Positions 35,383 through 43,658 of a stretch of 64,000 nt of DNA are shown in pieces. Numbering within the stretch: the stretch's first letter is position 1; every line of letters begins with the position of its first letter. The DNA lies in assembly GCA_044841755.1 (NCBI GenBank), contig JAXOFM010000006.1, positions 62,001 to 126,000 of the forward strand, read 5' to 3'. The DNA comes from CAZAPO01 sp044841755. GTDB lineage: Bacteria > Bacteroidota > Bacteroidia > Flavobacteriales > Flavobacteriaceae. The position numbers and the translations under genes were made by a program. A model generated the notes under the pieces. It was not told the DNA's origin and did not search any database. It was given only the letters and a program-made list of their open reading frames with translations.

Positions 35383-35402
35383 TTGTTTCAAGATGGTTTA
35401 AG

Positions 35403-35945
35403 TTAAAATTTGATGAACGTATAACCGTTCTTTTGATATTGTATAAGCGCTGTCATTGCTGAGAGTGCCATTTTTACGTTTGAATTTATTTCTTCTTTTT
35501 TTATACCTCTAAAAGATGCTGTTTGGCCACAAAGAATGATGTCAGCTCCAGCTTCAGTAAGCTTATTTATTAAATCTAAGTTAGGATTTTCAACTCCAAA
35601 CCTCTTCTTGTAAGCCACATTGGTAAGTATGTCTTGCCATGCTCCAGCATGAACGGTCATAGCAACTTTTAGTTTTTCTTTAGGAATACCTTCATTAGCA
35701 TGCATATTTAAAAACCTTGCAGCTGTGACAATATTTTTATTGATCACACTTTTATCCTCTGATGAAGAAGAAACATCCAATATAAGTTTAAATTCTTGCG
35801 AAGTGTCTGTCTGGACATCTGGATTCTCCACTTTAAAAGTTTCTCCGTATTCTTTAACTACTGTTCCCCGAATGCGCTCTGTTTGAGCAGTTAACATATG
35901 AGAACAATTCAAAAAAACGATAAAGACTAAAAAAGATCTGAACAT
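35403..35945 (-). CDS. exported DsrE family protein
   Basis: 180 residues. Signal peptide about 1-20 (ends LTAQ), then one DsrE/DsrF-like alpha/beta domain, the fold of sulfur-carrier and sulfurtransferase subunits. Recognisable parts are FKLILDVSSSSEDKSVINKNIVTAARFLNMHANEG, KLKVAMTVHAGAWQDILT, and ADIILCGQTASFRGIKKEEI, where the single cysteine sits at the position that holds the reactive cysteine in DsrE relatives. Periplasmic DsrE proteins are frequent in Bacteroidota and their role is unclear. First gene of the leftward cluster; a possible -7 box TATATTTC is just upstream. Confidence 0.85.
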   Translation of the reverse strand: MFRSFLVFIVFLNCSHMLTAQTERIRGTVVKEYGETFKVENPDVQTDTSQEFKLILDVSSSSEDKSVINKNIVTAARFLNMHANEGIPKEKLKVAMTVHAGAWQDILTNVAYKKRFGVENPNLDLINKLTEAGADIILCGQTASFRGIKKEEINSNVKMALSAMTALIQYQKNGYTFIKF

Positions 35946-36084
35946 GAAAATTGAAATATAGCTTTAAATATATTTAATTTTTTAGGAAACCGAACCTCCC
36001 TTTAATAATTGTTTATAAGTATTCATATCTGGCACTAAAAAAAAGCATAACATTGGCTAAATTCACGCTTTAAAACTGTTGAGA

Positions 36085-38439
36085 TTGGAGAAGTATTTGA
36101 GCGAGTTAAATGAAGCACAGTTGGCACCTACTTTGCAAAAAGAGGGGCCTTTATTAGTGATTGCCGGAGCAGGATCTGGGAAGACGCGCGTACTTACTTA
36201 TAGAATAGCCTATTTGATGAGTCAAGGTGTAGATCCTTTCAATATATTGGCTTTAACTTTTACCAATAAGGCTGCACGCGAAATGAAAGGCAGAATCGCC
36301 AATATAGTTGGTGATAGCGAAGCTAAGAATTTGTGGATGGGCACTTTTCACTCAGTCTTTGCTAAGATCTTACGTTTTGAAGCAGATAGATTAGGATATC
36401 CAAGCAACTTTACGATCTATGATACTCAGGATTCTCAGCGCTTGATTTCTTCGATTATTAAAGAAATGAAACTGGATAAAGATGTATATAAATACAAACA
36501 GATCTATTCCAGAATTTCTTCTTATAAAAACAGTTTGATTACTGTAAAGGCCTATTTTCAGAATCCAGAGTTAATTGAAGCCGATACTGCCGCTAGAAGA
36601 CCTCGTTTGGGAGATATTTATAAAGAATATGTTGAGCGTTGCTTCAAGGCTGGCGCTATGGATTTTGATGATCTGCTGTTAAAAACCAATGAGCTGTTAA
36701 CACGTTTTCCAGATGTATTAGCTAAATACCAAGATCGTTTTAGATATATTTTGGTAGATGAGTACCAGGACACCAATCATTCACAATATTTGATTGTTAG
36801 AGCTTTAGCTGATCGTTTTCAAAATATTTGTGTTGTTGGTGACGATGCACAGAGTATCTATGCATTTAGAGGAGCTAATATTAATAATATACTCAATTTT
36901 CAACGTGACTATCCAGATGCAAAATCATTTAGATTAGAACAGAATTATCGCTCTACCAAGAATATTGTAAATGCCGCCAATTCTATTATTGATAAAAACC
37001 AAATGAAGTTGGATAAAGTTGTTTGGACCGCTAATGAAGAAGGTGGTAAGATAAAAGTACATCGTTCACTAAATGATGGAGATGAAGGGCGTTATGTGGC
37101 GAGCTCTATTTTTGAGAACAAGATGCAAAATCAACTAAAGAATAAAGATTTTGCTGTACTCTATAGAACCAATGCTCAATCAAGGGCAATTGAAGATGCA
37201 TTAAGAAAGCGAGACATTGCATATAGAATTTTTGGAGGACTTTCATTTTATCAACGTAAAGAAATAAAAGATGTCTTAGCGTATCTAAGAATGGTTATTA
37301 ATCCAGCAGATGAAGAAGCGCTAAAACGTATTATCAATTTTCCAGCTAGAGGAATTGGGCAAACAACCATAGATAGATTAATTGTAGCTGCAAATGGTTA
37401 TAAACGTTCAATTTTTGAAGTGCTTCAAAATATAGATAAGGTTGAGATCAATATTAACTCTGGTACTAAAAGAAAGCTTCAGGATTTTGTTACCATGATA
37501 GAAAGCTTTCAAGTAATGAATCAAACAACAAATGCTTTTGAATTAGCAGAGCATGTTACAAAAGCGAGTGGTTTGATTAGAGAGTACAATAAAGATGGTA
37601 CTCCAGAAGGAATTACCAGAATGGAGAATATCGAAGAGTTGCTTAATGGTATAAAGGATTTTGTTGAAGGACAAAAAGAACTGGCAGATGCTACAGGTTC
37701 GTTAACTGAGTTTCTAGAGGATGTTGCATTAGCAACTGATATGGATAATGATAAAGGAGATGAAGATAGAGTGGCGTTAATGACGATTCATTTGGCAAAA
37801 GGATTAGAGTTTCCTTTTGTGTATATAGTAGGTTTGGAAGAAGATTTATTTCCGAGTGCGATGAGCATGAATACCAGAAGCGAACTGGAAGAGGAGCGAC
37901 GCCTGTTTTATGTGGCTTTAACCAGAGCAGAAAAGCAAGCTTACTTAACCTATGCTTTGACTAGGTATCGTTGGGGAAAATTAATAGATGCTGAACCTAG
38001 TAGGTTTATTGAAGAAATAGATGATAAATACATAGAAGACTTAACACCACCTGAGGAAAGAAGATTTAATCCAATGTTAGATGCAAGTATTTTTGGTGAT
38101 GATATTCCCGAATCTAACAGAAGAGCAGAACCGAACAAAATAAGGTTTAAACCAGCAAAGGCGAGATTTACTAAAAAAGAACCTTCTAAAACAAAACCTC
38201 AAGGGATAAAGATATCGACACCTAAAAATTTAAAGCCAGTAACCAAAACGGGAGGAAATACAAATCTTTTTGATAGCCAGCTAACCGTTGGTAATAAGGT
38301 AGAACATTTGAGGTTTGGTAAGGGAGAAGTTAAGAAAATTGAAGGAAAAGGAGCTGACATCAAGGCGGAGATTGAATTTGAAAATGGAGGCGTAAAGAAG
38401 TTATTGTTGCGCTTTGCCAAATTAAAAATACTAGGCTAA
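36085..38439 (+). CDS. uvrD: UvrD/PcrA-type superfamily 1 DNA helicase
   Basis: 784 residues from a TTG at 36085 (read MEKYLSELNEAQ). No ATG lies in frame between the stop at 36058 and residue 42, after the Walker A, so a non-ATG start is certain; a TTG two codons earlier (36079) is the alternative. SF1A helicase acting 3'-5' in nucleotide excision and mismatch repair. Motifs: Q-motif LNEAQLAP, Walker A AGAGSGKTR, DEYQDTN, GDDAQSIYAFRGA, the LEQNYRST motif, HLAKGLEFPFVYIVGLEEDLFP, and VALTRAEKQAYLTY. The C-terminal 60 residues after a basic linker are the Tudor-like domain VGNKVEHLRFGKGEV. Its last base overlaps the next ATG. Confidence 0.95.
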   Translation: MEKYLSELNEAQLAPTLQKEGPLLVIAGAGSGKTRVLTYRIAYLMSQGVDPFNILALTFTNKAAREMKGRIANIVGDSEAKNLWMGTFHSVFAKILRFEADRLGYPSNFTIYDTQDSQRLISSIIKEMKLDKDVYKYKQIYSRISSYKNSLITVKAYFQNPELIEADTAARRPRLGDIYKEYVERCFKAGAMDFDDLLLKTNELLTRFPDVLAKYQDRFRYILVDEYQDTNHSQYLIVRALADRFQNICVVGDDAQSIYAFRGANINNILNFQRDYPDAKSFRLEQNYRSTKNIVNAANSIIDKNQMKLDKVVWTANEEGGKIKVHRSLNDGDEGRYVASSIFENKMQNQLKNKDFAVLYRTNAQSRAIEDALRKRDIAYRIFGGLSFYQRKEIKDVLAYLRMVINPADEEALKRIINFPARGIGQTTIDRLIVAANGYKRSIFEVLQNIDKVEININSGTKRKLQDFVTMIESFQVMNQTTNAFELAEHVTKASGLIREYNKDGTPEGITRMENIEELLNGIKDFVEGQKELADATGSLTEFLEDVALATDMDNDKGDEDRVALMTIHLAKGLEFPFVYIVGLEEDLFPSAMSMNTRSELEEERRLFYVALTRAEKQAYLTYALTRYRWGKLIDAEPSRFIEEIDDKYIEDLTPPEERRFNPMLDASIFGDDIPESNRRAEPNKIRFKPAKARFTKKEPSKTKPQGIKISTPKNLKPVTKTGGNTNLFDSQLTVGNKVEHLRFGKGEVKKIEGKGADIKAEIEFENGGVKKLLLRFAKLKILG

Positions 38440-39059
38440 TGGCGGATTTTATAAGGCTTTATGAAGAGAATCCTAATCCTCGAGAAATTGCAAAAGTAGT
38501 TTCAGTGTTAAAGAAAGGAGGGCTTATTATTTATCCTACAGATACTGTTTATGGTTTAGGTTGTGATATTACCAACTACAAAGCCTTGGAAAGAGTAGCT
38601 CAAATAAAAGGTGTAAAGCTAGAAAAAGCTGATTTTTCTTTCGTCTGCCATGATTTGAGTAATCTAAGTGATTATGTAAAGCAAATAAATAATGCAACAT
38701 TTAAAGTTTTAAAGAGAGCATTACCTGGTCCATATACTTTTGTGCTTCCAGGATCAAAAACATTGCCCACAGCATTTAAAAAGAAGAAAACTGTTGGTAT
38801 AAGAGTTCCTGACAACAATATTGCATTGGATATTGTTAGAGAGTTAGGAAACCCTATAGTTTCAACTTCTATCTATGACGAAGATGAGATTATTGAATAT
38901 ACTACAGATCCTGAGCTTATTTTAGAGAAATGGAATAAAAAAGTAGATATGGTTATAAATGGAGGTTATGGGGGAAATGAACCTTCAACTGTAATTGACT
39001 TTTCAGGAGATGAACCCGAAATTATTAGAGAAGGAAAAGGTAGTCTGGATATACTATAA
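38439..39059 (+). CDS. threonylcarbamoyl-AMP synthase (Sua5/YciO/YrdC family)
   Basis: 206 residues, cytoplasmic. The family makes threonylcarbamoyl-AMP from threonine, bicarbonate and ATP for the t6A37 modification of ANN-decoding tRNAs. Visible: KKGGLIIYPTDTVYGLGCDI at the start, QIKGVKLEKADFSFVCHDLSNLSDY, ALPGPYTFVLPGSKTLP, KTVGIRVPDNNIALDIV, and PSTVIDFSGDEPEIIREGKG at the end. The usual KR-then-SxN pattern is altered: KGVKLEKADFS stands where most enzymes have KxR, so it may belong to the YciO branch, which is not strictly required for t6A. Starts on the last base of the uvrD stop and ends at a strong hairpin. Confidence 0.88.
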   Translation: MADFIRLYEENPNPREIAKVVSVLKKGGLIIYPTDTVYGLGCDITNYKALERVAQIKGVKLEKADFSFVCHDLSNLSDYVKQINNATFKVLKRALPGPYTFVLPGSKTLPTAFKKKKTVGIRVPDNNIALDIVRELGNPIVSTSIYDEDEIIEYTTDPELILEKWNKKVDMVINGGYGGNEPSTVIDFSGDEPEIIREGKGSLDIL

Positions 39060-39088
39060 AAAAAGCTCAATCGAAAGATTGAGCTTTT
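39058..39088. terminator. bidirectional terminator with GAAA tetraloop
   Basis: Twelve-base perfect arms AAAAGCTCAATC (39061-39072) and GATTGAGCTTTT (39077-39088) around a GAAA tetraloop, with A-rich and T-rich flanks. Serves both the YrdC-family gene and the convergent OmpA gene. Confidence 0.92.
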
Positions 39089-39110
39089 ATATTTCCATAA
39101 ATTAGAGAGA

Positions 39111-39968
39111 TTAACTTCCAGTAGATAGATTCTTCATTTCTTTTTCAATCATATCATAGAACTGATCTATCTTAGGCATAACAACAATACGTGTACGTCT
39201 GTTCTTAGCTCTGTTTTCAGCAGTATCATTATCAGCAAGAGGCACGTGGTGACTTCTTCCAGCAGCAATTAGACGAGCAGAGTCAACTCCAAGCTCTTCA
39301 AGAACTCTGATGATTGAAGTAGAACGCTTCACACTTAAATCCCAGTTATCTAGTAACACGCCTTTTTGGTAAGATCTGCTGTCTGTATGACCTTCTACCA
39401 TACATTCAAACTCAGGCTTATCATTAACAACTGTAGCAACTTTACCTAAAACCTCTTTAGCTCTAGAGCTTACTACATAGCTTCCAGTGTTAAATAATAA
39501 TTTATCAGCAATTGAGATGAATACAACACCTTTTTCTACATTCACTTCAATGTCAGGGTCGTTGATACCAACCTCACGCTTTAAGCTTGTTACTAAAGCA
39601 AGTGTAACACTGTCTTTTTTATTTAAAGCATCTTGTAAACGAGTGATCTTTAAATCTTTTTCTTTGATACTTTCTAAAGTTCTTTCAACATTTTCAGCTC
39701 CTTTTGCAGTTAACATCGTAAGGTCTTTGTTTTGTTGAATTAAACTTTCATAATTCTTACGCATATCTGCTAATCTTTCCTGTAACCCTTCAGCACGTGT
39801 TTGGGCAGTTGCAGCGTCAGATAAGCATGCATTTAGCTTAACTGTAGCTGAGTTTAGTAGGTCTTGTGTTTCTTTTTGTTTAGCCTCTAAAGCCATATAA
39901 TCTTTTTTCGATACACATGAGCTCAATAACACCATTGAGCATAGGCTTAACATTAAAATTCTCTTCAT
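39111..39968 (-). CDS. OmpA family peptidoglycan-associated lipoprotein
   Basis: 285 residues from the ATG at 39968 (MKRILMLSLCSMVLLSSC); Cys18 is the lipid site. An upstream in-frame ATG at 39980 is possible but adds only four residues. Residues 25-125 are a coiled-coil (KETQDLLNSATVKLNACLSDA ... IKEKDLKITRLQDALNKKD). The C-terminal 120 residues form an OmpA-like peptidoglycan-binding domain: DKLLFNTGSYVVSSRAKEVL, the VEGHTDSRSY motif, and NRAKNRRTRIVV. It tethers the outer membrane to peptidoglycan. A TACTTTTG box sits 37 bases upstream; single gene. Confidence 0.92.
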   Translation of the reverse strand: MKRILMLSLCSMVLLSSCVSKKDYMALEAKQKETQDLLNSATVKLNACLSDAATAQTRAEGLQERLADMRKNYESLIQQNKDLTMLTAKGAENVERTLESIKEKDLKITRLQDALNKKDSVTLALVTSLKREVGINDPDIEVNVEKGVVFISIADKLLFNTGSYVVSSRAKEVLGKVATVVNDKPEFECMVEGHTDSRSYQKGVLLDNWDLSVKRSTSIIRVLEELGVDSARLIAAGRSHHVPLADNDTAENRAKNRRTRIVVMPKIDQFYDMIEKEMKNLSTGS

Positions 39969-40004
39969 GATACTATACATTAATTATTATTTTGACGAAT
40001 AGAG

Positions 40005-40012
40005 CAAAAGTA
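40005..40012 (-). promoter_or_regulatory. -7 box for OmpA lipoprotein gene
   Basis: TACTTTTG on the minus strand matches TAnnTTTG and lies 37 bases before the ATG at 39968; no TTG at a normal distance. Confidence 0.45.
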
Positions 40013-40063
40013 TGTAAAAAACGTTAATAAAATTAGGAGTTAACAAAACTTTTGCTAACTAAA

Positions 40064-41053
40064 TTATAAACTTTTAAAAAGACGTTTTTGCTTAATGAAA
40101 TATTCCCAAACAATACTCGATTTTGCATAATAATCCTTAAATGAGTTTTGTTCCTTTCTAAACTTAAGAAGCATGTTTAAATTTTTATAAAATGAGAAGT
40201 GAGCTTTAATTATAGCTATGGTGTGTTTTGGCTTTAACTGTATAGCAAATTTAATCCCTGCAATCCCATCCAGAATAAGTCTAATTAGGACCAGAGAGAA
40301 AATGGTTCCTTTGGCATTTTTTACCAACGTATAGAGACTATTTCTAAAATTTAGATAAGTTTTCTTTGCACTGGTATTAGACAAAGTTGCTCCTCCAACA
40401 TGATAAATAGTTGAAGTTCCTACATAAATAATTTTATGACCAATATTTTTTGCTCTCCAGCAAAGATCAATTTCTTCCATATGAGCAAAGAAGGATTCGT
40501 CAAAACCATTTAATTCTTCAAAAACAGGTTTTCTAATAAAAAGACAAGCTCCTGAAGCCCAAAAAATTTCATCAATATCGTTATACTGACCTTCATCACT
40601 TTCTATGGTGTTGAATATTCTTCCTCTACAATATGGATATCCTAATTTGTCGATAAATCCTCCTGCGGCTCCAGCGTATTCAAATTTAGTTTTGTCTTTA
40701 TAATCAAGAATTTTTGGCTGAATAATTGCTGTTTCTGGTTGCTCATTAAATACTTCAGAAATTGGCACTAACCAATTTTTAGTTACCTCAACATCACTGT
40801 TTAGTAGGCAAAAAATATCTGCATTTATATTCTTTAACGCATCGTTATATCCTTTTGCATAACCACCGTTTATTTTGTTTTGAATAATGTTTACTTCTGG
40901 CAAATTGTTAGTAACAAAAGTAATTGAATCATCAGTGGAGGCATTGTCAGCAATATAGATTGTTGCTTCTGTTGAATTTGTTATAACTGATGGCAAAAAC
41001 TTCTCAAGCAGTTCTTTTCCATTCCAATTTAGTATGACAACAGCTATTTTCAC
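40064..41053 (-). CDS. glycosyltransferase family 2
   Basis: 329 residues, GT-A fold with probable membrane association. N-terminal KIAVVILNWNGKELLEKFLPS, the nucleotide-sugar region IADNASTDDS, and INGGYAKGYNDALKN...FCLLNSDVEVTKNW, where the NSDVE acidic motif binds the metal-nucleotide. ASGACLFIRKPVFEELNGFDESFFAHMEEIDLCWRAKNIG is the acceptor-site segment seen in rhamnosyltransferase-like GT2s. C-terminal helices are amphipathic. It likely builds cell-surface glycan. Starts at GTG (41053), which overlaps the TGA of the upstream gene. Acceptor unknown. Confidence 0.92.
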   Translation of the reverse strand: MKIAVVILNWNGKELLEKFLPSVITNSTEATIYIADNASTDDSITFVTNNLPEVNIIQNKINGGYAKGYNDALKNINADIFCLLNSDVEVTKNWLVPISEVFNEQPETAIIQPKILDYKDKTKFEYAGAAGGFIDKLGYPYCRGRIFNTIESDEGQYNDIDEIFWASGACLFIRKPVFEELNGFDESFFAHMEEIDLCWRAKNIGHKIIYVGTSTIYHVGGATLSNTSAKKTYLNFRNSLYTLVKNAKGTIFSLVLIRLILDGIAGIKFAIQLKPKHTIAIIKAHFSFYKNLNMLLKFRKEQNSFKDYYAKSSIVWEYFIKQKRLFKSL

Positions 41054-41496
41054 TTAGTGTACGAAGGTAATTCTTTTAAAAATTGATATTTTTTTTCAAT
41101 ATCATTTATGGTGCAATAATAATGATTTAATCCGTTGCTAACCATTAGGTATGATGCTTTCAATGTTATATTGTATCTCGCAATTTGATCGAATGTTTCC
41201 TGAGATATAGAAATATTTGGTGCTTTGCATTCTACAATAAGATGTATAGAGCCATCTGGATTGTATATCACAATATCGTATCGCTTTTTTAGATCATTAA
41301 CTTTTAATTCTTTTTCAACATTGATAAGTGATTTAGGGAATTTTTTCTCTTGAATCAAAAATTGAACGCAATGTTGACGCACCCACTCTTCAGGTTGTAA
41401 GACCACAAATTTTTTACGAATTTCATCAAAAATGAACAGTTTATTTTCGCTATTTTTGATTCTGAAGTTATATGTAGGAAAGTTAAGTTTTTGCAC
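41050..41496 (-). CDS. orphan HsdR N-terminal-like nuclease-fold protein (HSDR_N_2)
   Basis: 148 residues from a GTG at 41496 (read MQKLNFPTYNFRIKN), the normal start of this family; the frame runs on to a TTG at 41535 inside holA on the other strand, which is unlikely. It matches the type I restriction enzyme R-protein N-terminal domain, a PD-(D/E)xK nuclease fold: KFVVLQPEEWVRQHCVQFLI, then KRYDIVIYNPDGSIHLIVECKAP with the Asp and the E-C-K catalytic pair, then ARYNITLKASYLMVSNGLNHYYC. No hsdM or hsdS gene is nearby, so it is not a restriction system; it may be a stand-alone nuclease. Its stop overlaps the GTG of the glycosyltransferase. Confidence 0.85.
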   Translation of the reverse strand: MQKLNFPTYNFRIKNSENKLFIFDEIRKKFVVLQPEEWVRQHCVQFLIQEKKFPKSLINVEKELKVNDLKKRYDIVIYNPDGSIHLIVECKAPNISISQETFDQIARYNITLKASYLMVSNGLNHYYCTINDIEKKYQFLKELPSYTK

Positions 41497-41522
41497 CACA
41501 CAAATTTGGTGATTTTTTTTAA

Positions 41523-42527
41523 ATGGACGAAGCAAAACAACTGGTTAACGATATTAAAAAAGGAAACATAAAACCTATTTATTTTTTAATGGGAGAGGAA
41601 TCTTATTACATAGATAAGATATCTGATTTTATTGAAGATAATGTATTGGCCGAAGAAGAGAAGGGTTTTAATCAAATGGTTCTCTATGGACGAGATGTGT
41701 CCATTGATGATATTGTTGGTAATGCAAAGCGTTACCCAATGATGGCAGAGCGACAAGTTGTAATAGTAAAAGAGGCACAGGATTTATCGAGAACTATTGA
41801 AAAGTTAGTTTCATATGCTGAAAATCCTCAACCCACAACGGTTTTGGTTGTTAATTACAAGTATAAAAAATTAGATAAGCGAAAAGCACTTTATAAAGCC
41901 ATTAATAAGATTGGTGTTGTTTATGAGAGCAAGAAACTATATGAAAATCAGGTTGCAGAATGGATAAGAAGAGTGCTTTCGCCTAAAGGCTATAGCATTT
42001 CACCAAAAGCAGCTCAAATGCTGGTAGAATTTTTAGGAACAGATTTGAGTAAGATCAATAATGAGTTAGAAAAACTGCAATTGATTATTCCTAAAGAACA
42101 GCAAATAACTCCAGAGCTTATAGAAGAGAATATTGGAATCTCTAAAGACTTCAATAATTTTGAATTGCGAAAAGCTGTAGGAGAACGAAATGTGGTTAAA
42201 GTGCATCAAATAGTGAACTACTTTGCTGATAACCCTAAGGACAACCCAATGGTAGTCTCGGTTTCGTTACTTTATAACTTCTTCTCACAGTTGCTACATT
42301 TACATGGTTTGAATGACAGATCTCCAAGGGCTATTGCATCATCATTACGTATTAATCCATACTTTGTTAATGAATATGTGAATGCGGCTAGAAACTATCC
42401 CATGAAAAAAGTGAGTAGTGTAATAGCAACTTTACGAGATTTTGATGTAAAGAGTAAAGGTGTCGGCGCCAATGCAGTACCTCAAGGTGACTTGCTAAAG
42501 GAGCTAATGGTTAGGATTATGAGTTAA
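41523..42527 (+). CDS. holA: DNA polymerase III subunit delta
   Basis: 334 residues. The clamp-loader subunit that opens the beta ring. N-terminal AAA+-like region without ATP-binding residues, beginning VNDIKKGNIKPIYFLMGEESYYIDKISDFI, then MMAERQVVIVKEAQDLSR, TVLVVNYKYKKLDKRKALYKAI; three-helix domain II; C-terminal domain III from about residue 215 (FELRKAVGERNVVKVHQIVNYFADNP, YNFFSQLLHLHGLND). The family is poorly conserved but layout and length fit well. It diverges from the HsdR-N gene with only 26 bases between the starts. Ends three bases from the convergent PPGK gene. Confidence 0.93.
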   Translation: MDEAKQLVNDIKKGNIKPIYFLMGEESYYIDKISDFIEDNVLAEEEKGFNQMVLYGRDVSIDDIVGNAKRYPMMAERQVVIVKEAQDLSRTIEKLVSYAENPQPTTVLVVNYKYKKLDKRKALYKAINKIGVVYESKKLYENQVAEWIRRVLSPKGYSISPKAAQMLVEFLGTDLSKINNELEKLQLIIPKEQQITPELIEENIGISKDFNNFELRKAVGERNVVKVHQIVNYFADNPKDNPMVVSVSLLYNFFSQLLHLHGLNDRSPRAIASSLRINPYFVNEYVNAARNYPMKKVSSVIATLRDFDVKSKGVGANAVPQGDLLKELMVRIMS

Positions 42528-42530
42528 TCA

Positions 42531-43271
42531 TTATAAATGATCCATGGCAAACATTGCTGCACCAATAATACCAGCATTATTTTGATTTTTTGCGGCTACT
42601 ACAGGAACATTAACTGTAAGTAGGTCTTCAAACTTTGCCATTTTCTTACTAATTCCTCCACCAACAATAAATAAATCTGGATTTAACACTTCAGTTGCGT
42701 GATTCAATAGGAAATCAAATCGTTTAGCCCATTTTTTGATGCTTAATCCATCACGTTTTCTAGCAGAGTCAGCAGCATATTTTTCGATGTATTTTCCATC
42801 TTTACCAAGCATTACACCCATTTCGTAATTAGGGATTAATACTCCGTTATAAAATACTCCAGATCCAATTCCGGTTCCAACAGTTATCGTAACTATCAAT
42901 CCATCTTTATCTTTACCTGCACCAAATTTCATTTCAGCTTCAGCAGCAGCATCAGCATCATTCAATACAAAGAATTTATTACCACAATGTTTTTCAAAAA
43001 GAGTATCGACTTGCGTTCCAATCCAATCTCTATGGATGTTGTTAGCTGTAAAACATTTTCCGTTCTTGATAACCGAAGGGAAGGTTACACCAACAGGTCC
43101 TTCATATTCAAAATGATCAACCAATGATTTGATAACCTTTGCTACTTCATCAGGGTAAGAAGGGTGAGGAGTTGGTAGTCTAAACCTTTCTGTTACTAAT
43201 TCTCCTGTATCTGCATTTACTATGGCTCCTTTAATTCCTGAGCCACCAACATCGATTCCGAGTACTTCCAT
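42531..43271 (-). CDS. ppgK: polyphosphate glucokinase / ROK family kinase
   Basis: 246 residues, cytoplasmic sugar kinase of the ROK group that can use polyphosphate. ATP/polyP-binding phosphate loop LGIDVGGSGIKGAIVNADTGEL at the start, catalytic Asp in FVLNDADAAAEAEMKFG, second phosphate motif TITVGTGIGSGVF, and the adenosine-region VGGGISKKM near the end. The ROK zinc-binding CxCGxxGC motif is missing, as is normal in PPGK. It would make glucose 6-phosphate. Gene lies directly after the DoxX gene (three bases), last of the lipoprotein-LytS-LytTR-DoxX-PPGK operon. Confidence 0.9.
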   Translation of the reverse strand: MEVLGIDVGGSGIKGAIVNADTGELVTERFRLPTPHPSYPDEVAKVIKSLVDHFEYEGPVGVTFPSVIKNGKCFTANNIHRDWIGTQVDTLFEKHCGNKFFVLNDADAAAEAEMKFGAGKDKDGLIVTITVGTGIGSGVFYNGVLIPNYEMGVMLGKDGKYIEKYAADSARKRDGLSIKKWAKRFDFLLNHATEVLNPDLFIVGGGISKKMAKFEDLLTVNVPVVAAKNQNNAGIIGAAMFAMDHL

Positions 43272-43274
43272 GAA

Positions 43275-43652
43275 CTATTTTTTATCTAAAGAATATTTAC
43301 CTGCACCAGTAAAAAAGATAACTAAGAAACACAGTGCGTACATTAATGCTTTTTCTTTTGTTCCAAAAGGATCTTCTGCATGAACTATTAGAGCTGCAAC
43401 TGCCATTGTTATGAATGCTGGAATAGCAGCTAACTTGGTTTTGAATCCTACAATTAAAAGGGCGGGAGCTACAACTTCACCAATTAGTGCAAGAATTAAA
43501 GAGATGGTTGGACCTAAGCCAATTGGATCTCCAAACTCAATAGGATCTGCAAACAGACGATTTATTTTTGGAATTCCATGAGTAAGCATCATTGCACCAA
43601 TTCCAACTCTTAAAAAAAGGAGTCCTAAGTCGGTAAAATTATTTTTTAGCAT
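43275..43652 (-). CDS. DoxX family membrane protein
   Basis: 125 residues, four transmembrane helices in the DoxX arrangement: LGLLFLRVGIGAMMLTHGIPKI, then a short periplasmic loop (FADPIEFGDPIGLG), LILALIGEVVAPALLIVG, and two C-terminal helices (AIPAFITMAVAALIVHA and LMYALCFLVIFFTGAGKYSLDKK). DoxX proteins are integral inner-membrane proteins with varied roles in redox or thiosulfate chemistry; the actual role here is unknown. Sits six bases after the LytTR regulator and three before PPGK. Confidence 0.9.
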   Translation of the reverse strand: MLKNNFTDLGLLFLRVGIGAMMLTHGIPKINRLFADPIEFGDPIGLGPTISLILALIGEVVAPALLIVGFKTKLAAIPAFITMAVAALIVHAEDPFGTKEKALMYALCFLVIFFTGAGKYSLDKK

Positions 43653-43658
43653 AGTTAG

